Below are positions 33,404-42,429 of a stretch of DNA of 42,718 nt, piece after piece. The position numbers were made by a program, and so were the translations under genes. Numbering within the stretch: position 1 is the stretch's first letter; the number at the start of each line of letters is the position of its first letter. This DNA is from an uncultured Clostridia bacterium (GTDB taxonomy: Bacteria > Bacillota > Clostridia > Oscillospirales > Acutalibacteraceae), in the NCBI GenBank assembly GCA_947169745.1, contig CAMVQZ010000008.1, positions 1-42,718 on the forward strand, given 5' to 3'. The notes under the pieces were generated by a model, which saw only the letters and a list, made by a program, of their open reading frames with translations, did not search any database and was not told where the DNA came from.

Positions 33404-35170
33404 ATGCCTATACCTGAGGATTTCATAAATGAATTAAAATCCCGTACGGATATATCCGAGGTTATATCTGGTTATGTCAGACTGAAAAAAACCGGAAGAA
33501 GCCTGATGGGGCTCTGTCCCTTCCACAGTGAGCACACACCCTCCTTCAGTGTTTCCAGGGAGAACGGATTTTTTTATTGCTTTGGCTGTGGAGTCGGCGG
33601 TGATGTCATAACCTTTATCCGGAGGATCGAAAACCTTGATTATGTGGAGGCAGTAAAGCTTTTAGCAGACAGGGCAGGAATGACCTTGCCGGAGCAGAAT
33701 GCAGACAACAGTATGACCATACTGAGAAACAGGATATATGAAGCAAACCGGGAGGCTGCAAGGTTTTACAATAAACAGCTCTATTCACCTGCGGGAGCAG
33801 CTGCAATGGGATATCTGAAAAAAAGAGAGCTGAGCGAAAAAACTATAATACATTTCGGACTGGGTTATTCCCCGGCTTCCAGATTTGAGCTGGTTAATCA
33901 TTTGCGTAAGAAGGGCTTCACAAACAGTGAGCTTATCGCAGCTAATCTTGCCAATCAGACAAAAAACGGAAATGCCATAGACCGTTTCTCTGACAGAGTG
34001 ATGTTTCCCATAATTGATCTGAGAGGAAATGTAATAGGCTTCGGAGGCAGGATAATGTCGGATATAAAGCCGAAATATCTCAATACCTCAGAGACACCGG
34101 TATTCAATAAGAGCAGGAATCTGTTCGCCCTTCAGTTTGCCAAAAACAAGGCTAAAGGTCAGCTTATACTTGTGGAGGGCTATATGGATGTTATTGCTTT
34201 GCATCAGGCAGGCTTTGAAAATGCAGTGGCAACTCTGGGTACAGCTCTGACCGCTGAGCAGTCAAACATAATAAAGAGATACTGCGATGAAGTTGTCATA
34301 TGCTATGATTCAGACGAAGCCGGTCAGAAGGCTACAGCAAGGGCAATATCCATTCTCAGACCCACCGGTCTGAATATAAAGGTGCTTACAGTACCCAACG
34401 GCAAGGATCCTGATGAATTCATCAGATCATATAAGGATCAGGGCAGCGCCAGATTCAGGATGCTCCTTGAAAAATCGGGAAATGATATAGAATACAATAT
34501 TTCAAAGCTGAAGGCTTCCTTTGATCTGAATGTGCCCTCACAGAGGGTTGAATTTCTCACCAAGGCTGCCAGAATGATTTCTGAACTGGATAACCCGGTG
34601 GAGAGGGATGTATATATATCCAGACTATCAAAGGAGCTTAATGTGGAAAAAAATTCCATGAAGCAGCTTGTAGACAGGGGTATCAGACAGCATGAGAAAA
34701 AGCAGTACAGTCAGGAGCAGATCCGGGCTGAAAATATAATGAATGCGAGAAATGACAGGCTCAATTCAGAAAAACGCTTCAATCTCCGGGCAGCCAATGC
34801 CGAAGAGGCACTGATCTCTCTGATGATACTCAATCCGGATGCGGCGGTCTTTGTTGCACAGAAAGTCAGGCCGGAATTATTTGTTACTGCCTTCAACAGA
34901 AGGATCTATGAGATACTGATGAAAAGAGCGGAGAGTGGTCTTGATATATCAATGACCAGTATTGCAGGAGAGTTTTCCGCTGAAGAAATGAGCCGGATCG
35001 CAGGGATGCTGGCGGCTCATCCCAGAGAAAATGATGCAGTTGCTGCAGCAGGGGAATATATATCCATTCTGGAGGAGGAGAGCGGAAGGCTTACCTATGA
35101 CCAGATAGCGGCGGCAGACAATGAAACGATAATGGAACAGCTCAGAAAAATGAAGAAAAAAAAGCAGTAG
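33404..35170 (+). CDS. dnaG: DNA primase
   Basis: Makes RNA primers for replication, 588 residues. The CHC2 zinc finger is [14 protein letters not shown]...[11 protein letters not shown] near the N-terminus. The Toprim core has [18 protein letters not shown] and [13 protein letters not shown] (acidic metal ligands), and a C-terminal helicase-binding region of about 150 residues follows ([21 protein letters not shown]). The start is ATG 33404 with AAAAGGAG about nine bases upstream; an earlier in-frame GTG 33368 lies inside dgt. Two bona fide sigma-A genes and one degenerate sigma gene follow, an extended form of the dnaG-rpoD macromolecular synthesis operon. Confidence 0.97.
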   Translation: MPIPEDFINELKSRTDISEVISGYVRLKKTGRSLMGLCPFHSEHTPSFSVSRENGFFYCFGCGVGGDVITFIRRIENLDYVEAVKLLADRAGMTLPEQNADNSMTILRNRIYEANREAARFYNKQLYSPAGAAAMGYLKKRELSEKTIIHFGLGYSPASRFELVNHLRKKGFTNSELIAANLANQTKNGNAIDRFSDRVMFPIIDLRGNVIGFGGRIMSDIKPKYLNTSETPVFNKSRNLFALQFAKNKAKGQLILVEGYMDVIALHQAGFENAVATLGTALTAEQSNIIKRYCDEVVICYDSDEAGQKATARAISILRPTGLNIKVLTVPNGKDPDEFIRSYKDQGSARFRMLLEKSGNDIEYNISKLKASFDLNVPSQRVEFLTKAARMISELDNPVERDVYISRLSKELNVEKNSMKQLVDRGIRQHEKKQYSQEQIRAENIMNARNDRLNSEKRFNLRAANAEEALISLMILNPDAAVFVAQKVRPELFVTAFNRRIYEILMKRAESGLDISMTSIAGEFSAEEMSRIAGMLAAHPRENDAVAAAGEYISILEEESGRLTYDQIAAADNETIMEQLRKMKKKKQ

Positions 35171-35183
35171 CAGGAGGATTATT

Positions 35184-36269
35184 ATGGGTACACAACAGCC
35201 TGAAAAGAAAAATGTTCTCGGTGATCTTATTGAAATAGGAAAAGCCAAGGGACAGCTTACCAATAAAGAGATCTTTGATGCTACAGGTGAGATGGATATC
35301 GAGCCTGAACAGATGGAGCGCTTTTATGATATGCTGGAGTCCAGCGGAGTTGAGATAGTCGAGACGATGGAAGACATTATGCTGGATGATGAGGAGCTTT
35401 CAAATATCACCGATGAAAGTGAAAAGGAAGCCTCCTACTCAGATACTATAGTTGCCACGGATGACCCGGTAAGGATTTACCTCAAGGAGATAGGAAGAGT
35501 TCCGCTTCTGACTCCTGAGGAGGAGACAGAAATAGCCAAAAGGATACTGGAGGGAGACGATCAGGCAAGCCAGAGACTTGTAGAAGCAAACCTACGTCTT
35601 GTGGTCAGTATTGCAAAAAGATATCTGGGAAGAGGAATGCAGTTCCTTGATCTTATCCAGGAGGGAAATTTAGGCCTGATGAAGGCTGTCGAGAAATTCG
35701 ACCATACGAAGGGCTTTAAGTTTTCAACATATGCCACATGGTGGATAAGACAGGCTATAACCAGAGCTATTGCCGATCAGGCAAGAACTATCCGGATACC
35801 TGTACATATGGGAGAGACAATAAATAAGATAAAGAAGGCTTCAGGTCAGCTCCTTCACGAAAACGGACATGAGCCTACAATGGAGGAGATAGCGGATTTT
35901 CTGAATGTTCCTATTGATAAGATCAGGGAGGCTATCAGGGCTTCTCAGGAGCCGGTGTCTCTGGAGACGCCTATCGGAGAAGAAGAAGACAGCCATCTGG
36001 GAGATTTTATTCCTGATGACTCAGCAATCACTCCCCAGGATGCCGCTTCTCAGTCAATGCTGAAGGAGCAACTGTCATCTGTGCTTTCTACACTGACTCC
36101 CAGGGAGGAAAAGGTCATTCGTCTCCGTTTCGGACTTGATGACGGCAGACCCAGAACTCTTGAAGAGGTGGGAGAAGAATTCAATGTCACAAGAGAGCGT
36201 ATCCGCCAGATCGAGGCAAAGGCTCTCAGAAAGCTCCGCCACCCCAGCAGGAGCAAAAAACTGAAATGA
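35184..36269 (+). CDS. rpoD: Primary-type RNA polymerase sigma factor, first copy
   Basis: Sigma-70/SigA-type protein of 361 residues. Region 1.1-like [17 protein letters not shown] lies near 14-30, and region 1.2 from [17 protein letters not shown] (near 93-109). Core binding is [27 protein letters not shown], melting/-10 region [24 protein letters not shown] (Trp186, Trp187), finger [17 protein letters not shown], and region 4.2 [30 protein letters not shown]. It differs from the second copy at Gly210 (HMGETIN; the usual residue is Val) and ends at RSKKLK, lacking the usual DFL(D/E) tail. It begins 13 bp after dnaG with AGGAGG in front. Confidence 0.95.
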   Translation: MGTQQPEKKNVLGDLIEIGKAKGQLTNKEIFDATGEMDIEPEQMERFYDMLESSGVEIVETMEDIMLDDEELSNITDESEKEASYSDTIVATDDPVRIYLKEIGRVPLLTPEEETEIAKRILEGDDQASQRLVEANLRLVVSIAKRYLGRGMQFLDLIQEGNLGLMKAVEKFDHTKGFKFSTYATWWIRQAITRAIADQARTIRIPVHMGETINKIKKASGQLLHENGHEPTMEEIADFLNVPIDKIREAIRASQEPVSLETPIGEEEDSHLGDFIPDDSAITPQDAASQSMLKEQLSSVLSTLTPREEKVIRLRFGLDDGRPRTLEEVGEEFNVTRERIRQIEAKALRKLRHPSRSKKLK

Positions 36270-36283
36270 GGTTCGGAGAATAA

Positions 36284-37252
36284 ATGGAAAAGGAAAAATA
36301 TATTGAAGAAGCAGGGGACAGACTGATTGAAAAGGGTGCCGCAGGGGGCAATATACTTTATCGCGATGATATTCTCAGTGAGTCGGGGGAAAAGTTGACT
36401 GATTCAGAGGATATGCTGTCCCTGCTGCGGATGATTGCCGATGAGGGAATGACTGTGGTCGTTCTCAGGGATGATGAAATACCCGGAGACAAAAAGGCTT
36501 TTGCAAAGAAAATAAAGAACAGCTGTGATGAAGAAAAAAGAGCAGCCGTTTCCGGTATTGATACTGTGGAGACGTACCTCCGGGATATTGGTGAAGTATC
36601 TCTGCCCTCATACGAAACAGAAATGAAGCTTATGGACGATATTGCCGGGGGCGATGAAAATGCTGCCGGAGAGCTGATCTCATCCGGTCTTGTCCTGCCT
36701 GTGGTGATGTCTGAAAAATACATAGGCAGAGGCGTCTTGTATATGGATCTGGTGCAGGAGGGTAATCTTGCCCTGATGAATGCAGCGGAAAGCTTTGATT
36801 TTAATTCTAATATCAGCTTCTTTGCCTTTGCTGCCATGATGATAGATGCCGCCCTGAGAAATGCCGTCCGTGAGTGTGACGCTGCTCTGAATATTCCCTC
36901 GGGGATGACCGGGGATGTGGAAAAGATACGAAAGGAGTATGAGGCTCTTAAATCAGAAAAGGGACGTGAGCCTACAAGCTCGGAGATGGCAGAAAGACTT
37001 GTTCCCGGGAAAAAAGAGAAAAAACCGGAGAAGAAGAAAAAAGAGCCGGGAAGCGGTGATGAAGCGCTTTCCAGGCAGGTACAGGAAATGCTTGCAGCCC
37101 TGCCCGAAAGAGAGGCAAGGGTCATATCATTGAGATTCGGACTGGGAGGAAAACCTCCTATGACCTGCGAGGAGATCGCAGAGGCTGTCTCTCTTGATGT
37201 CGGAGAAGTCAGGCTTGCAGAGGAAAATGCAATGAGAATACTGGGAAAATAA
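36284..37252 (+). CDS. Degenerate sigma-70 family protein between two sigma-A genes
   Basis: Protein of 322 residues, intact and in the same operon (14 bp after rpoD copy 1, GGAG before the start). The sigma-70 frame is recognisable: VETYLRDIGEVSLPSYETEMKLM (region 1.2, near 95-117), EKYIGRGVLYMDLVQEGNLALMNAAESFDF (region 2.1-2.2, near 144-173) and ALPEREARVISLRFGLGGKPPM (region 4.1, near 272-293). But the melting region reads FAFAAMMIDAALRNAVREC, with the Trp pair and the region 2.4 QARTIRIP residues gone; the region 3.2 finger is replaced by a Lys/Glu linker (about 242-260), and the recognition helix is AEAVSLDVGEVRLAEENAM instead of [14 protein letters not shown]. It could bind core RNA polymerase but probably cannot open a normal promoter. 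I do not know a named family for it. Confidence 0.75.
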   Translation: MEKEKYIEEAGDRLIEKGAAGGNILYRDDILSESGEKLTDSEDMLSLLRMIADEGMTVVVLRDDEIPGDKKAFAKKIKNSCDEEKRAAVSGIDTVETYLRDIGEVSLPSYETEMKLMDDIAGGDENAAGELISSGLVLPVVMSEKYIGRGVLYMDLVQEGNLALMNAAESFDFNSNISFFAFAAMMIDAALRNAVRECDAALNIPSGMTGDVEKIRKEYEALKSEKGREPTSSEMAERLVPGKKEKKPEKKKKEPGSGDEALSRQVQEMLAALPEREARVISLRFGLGGKPPMTCEEIAEAVSLDVGEVRLAEENAMRILGK

Positions 37253-37312
37253 TGGTGACTGAGCCTTAGGGCAAACAGATTCAGTTCATCCATAAGGAAA
37301 ACGGAGGAAAAA

Positions 37313-38413
37313 ATGTCTAATAACACACAACCTGATAAAAGATCAGTTTTAAAGGATCTTACAGAGCTGGGAAAAACAAAGGGTCAGCTCACAAACAAGG
37401 AAATACTGGATGCAATCGGCGAAATGGATATAGACGCCGAGCAGATGGAAAAATTCTATGATGTTCTTGAAACCAGCGGTATCAAGATCGTTGAAACAGT
37501 AGATGATATTATGCTGGATGATACTGAGCTTTCCAGTATCGGAGACGAAACGGATGATGACAATTCAGACTATCTGGATTCAGTCTCCGTAGACGACCCT
37601 GTCAAGATATATCTCAAAGAGATAGGAAGAGTGCCTCTCTTGTCTATAGAGGAGGAGACCAATCTCGCTATCAGAATACAGAACGGGGATGAGGAAGCAA
37701 AGCAAAGGCTTTCAGAGGCAAATCTCCGTCTTGTAGTAAGTATTGCAAAGAGATATCTGGGAAGAGGAATGCAGTTCCTTGATCTGATACAGGAGGGAAA
37801 TCTGGGACTTATCAAGGCCGTGGAAAAGTTCGATCACACAAAGGGCTTTAAGTTTTCCACATATGCTACATGGTGGATAAGGCAGGCTATAACCAGAGCT
37901 ATCGCAGATCAGGCAAGGACTATCAGGATACCTGTACATATGGTGGAGACCATCAATAAGGTGAAAAAAGCCTCCGGTCAGCTCCTCCACGAAACAGGAC
38001 ATGAACCCTCCGCAGAGGAGATTGCTGAGCTGCTGAGAATGCCTCCGGATAAGGTCAGAGAGATAATGAAGGTTTCTCTGGAGCCGGTTTCTCTGGAAAC
38101 ACCTATCGGAGAGGAAGAGGACAGCCATCTGGGAGATTTTATTCCGGATGAGGATGCTCCGGCTCCCCAGGATGCAGCTTCAAACGCTCTTCTTAAGGAG
38201 CAGCTGGCAGCGGTACTGGAGACCCTGACCCCCAGAGAAGCAAAGGTGCTCAGTCTCAGATTCGGACTTTATGACGGACGTTCCAGAACTCTTGAAGAGG
38301 TGGGAGAGGAATTCAATGTCACAAGGGAGCGTATCCGCCAGATCGAGGCAAAGGCGCTGAGAAAGCTCCGTCACCCCAGCAGAAGCAAGAAGCTCAAGGA
38401 TTTTCTTGACTGA
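37313..38413 (+). CDS. rpoD: Primary-type RNA polymerase sigma factor, second copy
   Basis: Sigma-70/SigA-type protein of 366 residues, very close to the first copy from region 1.2 through the recognition helix. It retains Trp186-187-type residues in [13 protein letters not shown], the canonical HMVETIN, the finger [17 protein letters not shown] and the full ending [10 protein letters not shown]. Region 4.1 reads [17 protein letters not shown]; canonical SigA has [15 protein letters not shown], so some positions have drifted. The start has GGAGGAAAAA. The region 60 bp upstream has no clear promoter. It is followed by a strong terminator. Which of the two copies is the essential sigma-A cannot be told here; the intact tail favours this one. 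Confidence 0.95.
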   Translation: MSNNTQPDKRSVLKDLTELGKTKGQLTNKEILDAIGEMDIDAEQMEKFYDVLETSGIKIVETVDDIMLDDTELSSIGDETDDDNSDYLDSVSVDDPVKIYLKEIGRVPLLSIEEETNLAIRIQNGDEEAKQRLSEANLRLVVSIAKRYLGRGMQFLDLIQEGNLGLIKAVEKFDHTKGFKFSTYATWWIRQAITRAIADQARTIRIPVHMVETINKVKKASGQLLHETGHEPSAEEIAELLRMPPDKVREIMKVSLEPVSLETPIGEEEDSHLGDFIPDEDAPAPQDAASNALLKEQLAAVLETLTPREAKVLSLRFGLYDGRSRTLEEVGEEFNVTRERIRQIEAKALRKLRHPSRSKKLKDFLD

Positions 38414-38419
38414 ATAACA

Positions 38420-38471
38420 GACCCCGGACAAATCCGTGCAAGACAAACGGAGAACTGTCCGGGGTCCTTTT
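38420..38471 (+). terminator. Terminator of the dgt-dnaG-sigma operon
   Basis: A perfect 11-bp stem GACCCCGGACA/TGTCCGGGGTC (38420-38430, 38456-38466) with an inner ATCCGT/ACGGA pairing, then CTTTT. Confidence 0.9.
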
Positions 38472-38556
38472 GTATCTGTCAGAGAGCCTGGGTTCTGGAA
38501 CCGCTCCTGGTGCTTTGAATATTTCCGGCTGATAAAAGCAGAAAGATAAAAGAAAA

Positions 38557-38592
38557 TCCCGGACTACACTTGGCTATGCCTGTAGTCCGGGA
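38557..38592 (-). terminator. Terminator of the YhgE/Pip-like gene
   Basis: A perfect 12-bp stem TCCCGGACTACA/TGTAGTCCGGGA with a 12-base loop, followed on the minus strand by TTTTCTTTTATCTTT. Confidence 0.92.
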
Positions 38593-38605
38593 ATATTATG
38601 AAAGA

Positions 38606-40768
38606 TTATTCCAGAATATCGCTTTCCTTGCATCTCTTGTTGAAGAATTCCGTGATACCGATGCAGGGTTTTCTCAGTACTGTTCCTAAGAGCAGGGCAA
38701 AGGGTATGAAGGCAAGAAGGAAGAGAAGCTCCTTTGTATATGCTTCCGGATCCGCTCCTGCAACAGCCTCCCTGAGAATATTGACTCCGTATTTGAAGGG
38801 GAGGTATGGGGATAACAGCTGGAAGGGTGCGGGGAGGACCTCTATGGGGAATGTGCCGCCGGCTCCTGCTATCTGAATGACAAGTATTATGACTGAAAGT
38901 GCTTTTCCGATAACGCTGAAGGTTATAGTCAGGGAATAGATTATCAGTGTATATACCAGGCTGGAGATCATACAGCTGAGGATAAACAGCACCGGATTAT
39001 CACATTGTATCCGCAGGAAATACAGATCTCCGAGGGATATTATCAATGCCTGTATCTGTCCCAGCATGAAGAATAACAGATATCGTCCGAAATAAAGCTG
39101 TGTGGAATTGTGCTTCGGAAGTTTTTTCAGATCCCGGCGTGTAAGCTCTGTTTTCATTACTGCTACAAGGACTATACCTCCGACCCAGATGGCAAGAGAG
39201 GAATAGAAAGGTGTCATAGCAGTGCCGTAGTTATCAAGATGGTAAAAATGCTCTGTTTCTGTCTTTACCGGACTGGAAACAAATTCACCCAGAGCTCTGG
39301 GGTTCTCAATTACGGGTGTTATGATATCCTCGATGACAGTAGAATTTTTCAGATCAGATATCTTATTGATAAGGCTGTCTACCTTCTTGATGGTATCGTT
39401 TATATAGGTCTTGACATTGCCGAAGGATTTCTTCATAGCGGCAATGCTGTTGCTTGCGTGGGTAATTGAGGAATCGACCTCCGGAACCTCATCTCCGAAG
39501 CTTGTGAGAACATCTGTTACCTTGTCGAGAGCTGAATAGGTTTTTGTAACTCCGCGGTTGAGTGAGCCCTTGACAGCTTCAAAGGAATTATCCACATCCT
39601 TGATATCTGTTTTGGCTTCTGTCATCAGGGTGTCGATTTTTTTCTGGATATCAGACGGAAGCTTTCCTGTTTTTTCAACAGTGCTGCTTGCGCTTTTTAT
39701 GGTTTTAATGATCTCATTCTGTCTGTTGATTGCTTTTGTTATCTTTGCCTTAAGATCGGAACAGTCCACATCGAAATCCTTTTCCAGTGTTTCGATGGCG
39801 GTTTTGAATTTACTGTATACCGTAACCAGTTTTTCGTTTATTTCAGAGACCTTTTTAAGATTATCGGCTCCGTCCTTTGATCCGGAGGCTATCTTCTTAA
39901 AGGCAGAATCCATCTCTTTTTTTGCGCTTTCTCCCAGAGTCTCAGCTGTTCCTGTCACAGCCTCCACCGAGGTTACTATCTGGCCGGAGAAATCCTTTAT
40001 ATTCTTGACAGAGGTCTTGACCTCATCACTGACCGCTCCGGAGCTTTCGAGAGCCTTTTGTATATCCGGAAGAAGAGCTTTTGTGGATTTGAGAACACTG
40101 TCAACAGAATCCAGACTTTCAATAAGCATATCCATAATACTGATATATGCCTTGAGGTCTGTTTTTGCTGTAGTCAGGGATTCAATCACCTTTTTTGCAA
40201 GAGCCTCTTTATTGTCTGTGATTTCACCGGAGGAAATATTCAATGTAGTTGCGATGATCTGTGTTGCGGTGCTGACATAGGTGGAGTTTACATTTTCCTG
40301 GATAGCCTCAACGCCCTTGTCTGTGATTTTTGGCGCTATTGCATTTTTCTTTTCATTTGTATAATACAGAAGCTTTGCCTGCTGGAATTTACCGGTAGTA
40401 ACAGACATCAGGTTTTCTGTGAAATTCTCCGGGATAATAACAGCAGCATAGTATCTGCCTTTATTGACGCCGTCCACAGCTTCTTTCTGAGAAACAAAAC
40501 GCCATCCCATTTTATCATTTTGTTTCAGACCGTCAACAATTTTATCGCCGGCATTTATTGTAAGCGCCCTGAAGGTATAGCCCTTGTCATTTGAGCATAT
40601 TGCAAAGGGGATGCCTCCTGTGCTGGAATAAGGATCCCAGTTAGCCGCGATGTTGAACCAGGCATAAAGCGCAGGTAGTATGGATATTCCGATTATTACC
40701 ACGAATACTATGATATTCCTGAATATACCCTTTAAATCGTTTTTGAAAATGGTAAATATGGTTTTCAT
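38606..40768 (-). CDS. YhgE/Pip-like membrane protein
   Basis: Integral membrane protein of 720 residues of the YhgE/Pip (phage infection protein) type. The N-terminal segment FKNDLKGIFRNIIVFVVIIGISILPALYAWFNIAANWDPY (one membrane helix near 15-37) with GIPFAICSNDKGY is typical. A long extracytoplasmic part (about 60-510) is rich in predicted coiled coil, with many SVD/KTLK-like heptads. The C-terminal part has five to six membrane helices (near 528-700) resembling ABC-2 permeases. The family has been linked to phage adsorption and to type VII-like export in Firmicutes. It overlaps the upstream gene by 4 bp (ATGA). Confidence 0.88.
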   Translation of the reverse strand: MKTIFTIFKNDLKGIFRNIIVFVVIIGISILPALYAWFNIAANWDPYSSTGGIPFAICSNDKGYTFRALTINAGDKIVDGLKQNDKMGWRFVSQKEAVDGVNKGRYYAAVIIPENFTENLMSVTTGKFQQAKLLYYTNEKKNAIAPKITDKGVEAIQENVNSTYVSTATQIIATTLNISSGEITDNKEALAKKVIESLTTAKTDLKAYISIMDMLIESLDSVDSVLKSTKALLPDIQKALESSGAVSDEVKTSVKNIKDFSGQIVTSVEAVTGTAETLGESAKKEMDSAFKKIASGSKDGADNLKKVSEINEKLVTVYSKFKTAIETLEKDFDVDCSDLKAKITKAINRQNEIIKTIKSASSTVEKTGKLPSDIQKKIDTLMTEAKTDIKDVDNSFEAVKGSLNRGVTKTYSALDKVTDVLTSFGDEVPEVDSSITHASNSIAAMKKSFGNVKTYINDTIKKVDSLINKISDLKNSTVIEDIITPVIENPRALGEFVSSPVKTETEHFYHLDNYGTAMTPFYSSLAIWVGGIVLVAVMKTELTRRDLKKLPKHNSTQLYFGRYLLFFMLGQIQALIISLGDLYFLRIQCDNPVLFILSCMISSLVYTLIIYSLTITFSVIGKALSVIILVIQIAGAGGTFPIEVLPAPFQLLSPYLPFKYGVNILREAVAGADPEAYTKELLFLLAFIPFALLLGTVLRKPCIGITEFFNKRCKESDILE

Positions 40769-41328
40769 TGTTTGCCTCCGTTCTTTCCGGGATCGTTTTC
40801 TGATTCTTCCTCAGATTCAGCCGCAAGCAGTTCTTTTTCATACTCGTCGGATTCATCCGCGATCCCCAGCATTTCCTTGTAGCAGTGATATCTGTAATCT
40901 GCTCTTATCATCAGAAAGACGCAGTAGAGCACAGTAACGATCCACAGACACAGGAACAATATTTTGGTGCTAAGACTGAACATCAGAGCCAGGAAAACAA
41001 ATGCAGAGATAAGAATAAACAGTGTACCGTATCTTCTGTAATGTATCCTCTTGACTTTTGCGTCATTATATTTTCTCAGCACTCTCAGGTATGTCAGGTG
41101 TTCCTGCTCCCTTTGGGAAAGGGGCGGATTTTCAGTTTTGACTGTCACAGGCTTTGCTGTCTGAATTGCAGCCGGGGCATCCTCCGTTACGCTTTTCTTC
41201 ACGGTTGCCGGATCATCTGAAGGCTTCGGCTTTGAAGTAGCCGGGGAAGAAGCAGTATTGCTTTCAGGTGTAATCCCGGATGCCTCAGGCTCCGGAGATT
41301 TTATTTTCGGTCTGTTATCATCGGGCAT
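40765..41328 (-). CDS. Small membrane protein with Pro/Ser/Thr/Ala-rich N-terminus
   Basis: Hypothetical protein of 187 residues, translationally coupled to the YhgE/Pip-like gene (ATGA overlap). The first 70 residues are disordered and rich in Pro, Ala, Ser and Thr (SPEPEASGITPESNTASSPA). A basic segment (RVLRKYNDAKVKRIHYRRYG) leads to two membrane helices near 105-125 and 127-147, then an acidic tail (DESDEYEKELLAAESEEESEND). GGGAGG precedes ATG 41328. Family not recognised; it may be a partner or regulator of the downstream protein. Confidence 0.75.
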   Translation of the reverse strand: MPDDNRPKIKSPEPEASGITPESNTASSPATSKPKPSDDPATVKKSVTEDAPAAIQTAKPVTVKTENPPLSQREQEHLTYLRVLRKYNDAKVKRIHYRRYGTLFILISAFVFLALMFSLSTKILFLCLWIVTVLYCVFLMIRADYRYHCYKEMLGIADESDEYEKELLAAESEEESENDPGKNGGKQ

Positions 41329-41378
41329 AATTCATCCTCCCTTATAAGGATATTTTTTTGCAGCAGATGCAATAAAAA

Positions 41379-41414
41379 CGGCGCATTAAACATACATAAA
41401 CAGTTTGTGCGCCG
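41379..41414 (-). terminator. metA terminator
   Basis: CGGCGCA/TGCGCCG 7-bp stem (41379-41385, 41408-41414) with an inner AAAC/GTTT helix, followed on the minus strand by TTTTTATT. Confidence 0.8.
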
Positions 41415-41420
41415 CTGTTA

Positions 41421-42350
41421 TTATTTTTCAAAACCCGTTATATCAGTAATGTTATAGGGGGTCTGCTGATATACAAAGTAATTCAGCCAGTTGGTATAAA
41501 GGATATTTGCATAGCTTCTCCATGTAAGAGCCGGAAGAGCTCTGGGATCATTTCCGGGGAAGTAATTATATGGAAGCTGTGGATGTATCCCCTTCAGGTT
41601 ATCTCTCAGGTATTCATTGGCAAGGGTTGTTCTGTCATATTCTGCATGACCCATTACGAAGAATTGTCTGCCGTTTTTATTGGCAACTATGGCAACGCCG
41701 GCGATGTTTGAGGATGCGAGTATCTCCAGCTCCGGGTGTTCCCTGATATCTGATCGGTGTGTCCCGGTATATCTCGAATGAGGAAGGAGTATCTTATCGT
41801 CAAAGCCTCTCATCAGAGGATGGAATACATTCATAACCCTGTGAATGTAAACGCCGGAAAGCTTTTCCTCAAGGGTGAATTTAGGTATTCCGTAGTGATA
41901 ATAAAGCCCGGCCTGAGCTCCCCAGCATATATGGAAGGTGCTGTAGACATTCTGCTTTGACCACTTCATTATTTCACAAAGCTCCGGCCAGTAGTCCACC
42001 TCTTCAAATTCCATTTTCTCCACCGGGGCACCTGTTATTATCATTCCATCATAATGCTGATCCTTTATTTCGTCAAAGGTTTTGTAAAATGATGTCAGGT
42101 GATCCTGAGAGGTATTTTTTGAAACATGGGTAGCTGTCTGCAGCAGTTCCACATCCACCTGCAGAGGAGTGTTTCCCAGAAGCCTGAGCAGCTGCGTTTC
42201 TGTTTCTATTTTATTCGGCATCAGGTTCAGTATTACAATTTTTAGCGGCCTGATATCCTGTCGGACAGCTCTTTCGTCTGTCATTACAAATATGTTTTCA
42301 GCCTCCAGCGTCTTGAGTGCCGGCAGCCCGTCTGGAATCTTTATTGGCAT
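41421..42350 (-). CDS. metAA: Homoserine O-acetyltransferase (MetA family)
   Basis: First committed step of methionine synthesis. It is 309 residues, the usual MetA length. The catalytic Cys142 lies in [10 protein letters not shown], and a partner Glu/His site in [14 protein letters not shown]. Residue 111 is Glu ([16 protein letters not shown]); in this family Glu111 goes with acetyl-CoA use and Gly111 with succinyl-CoA use, so this is an acetyltransferase despite homology to succinyltransferases. metY at 30929 uses the product. The promoter is at 42390-42418; no SAM riboswitch fits in the 30-bp leader. Confidence 0.93.
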   Translation of the reverse strand: MPIKIPDGLPALKTLEAENIFVMTDERAVRQDIRPLKIVILNLMPNKIETETQLLRLLGNTPLQVDVELLQTATHVSKNTSQDHLTSFYKTFDEIKDQHYDGMIITGAPVEKMEFEEVDYWPELCEIMKWSKQNVYSTFHICWGAQAGLYYHYGIPKFTLEEKLSGVYIHRVMNVFHPLMRGFDDKILLPHSRYTGTHRSDIREHPELEILASSNIAGVAIVANKNGRQFFVMGHAEYDRTTLANEYLRDNLKGIHPQLPYNYFPGNDPRALPALTWRSYANILYTNWLNYFVYQQTPYNITDITGFEK

Positions 42351-42389
42351 ATCATTTCCTCTTTCTGATTTTGTCCTTTTTCTCTACTG

Positions 42390-42418
42390 ATTCTACCACA
42401 AAACATATTCTTTTTCAA
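42390..42418 (-). promoter_or_regulatory. metA promoter
   Basis: On the minus strand TTGAAA (42413-42418), a 17-bp spacer and TAGAAT (42390-42395), about 40 bp before the metA start. The palindrome of locus G starts 11 bp beyond the -35 box. Confidence 0.8.
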
Positions 42419-42429
42419 CCCTCACTCAA

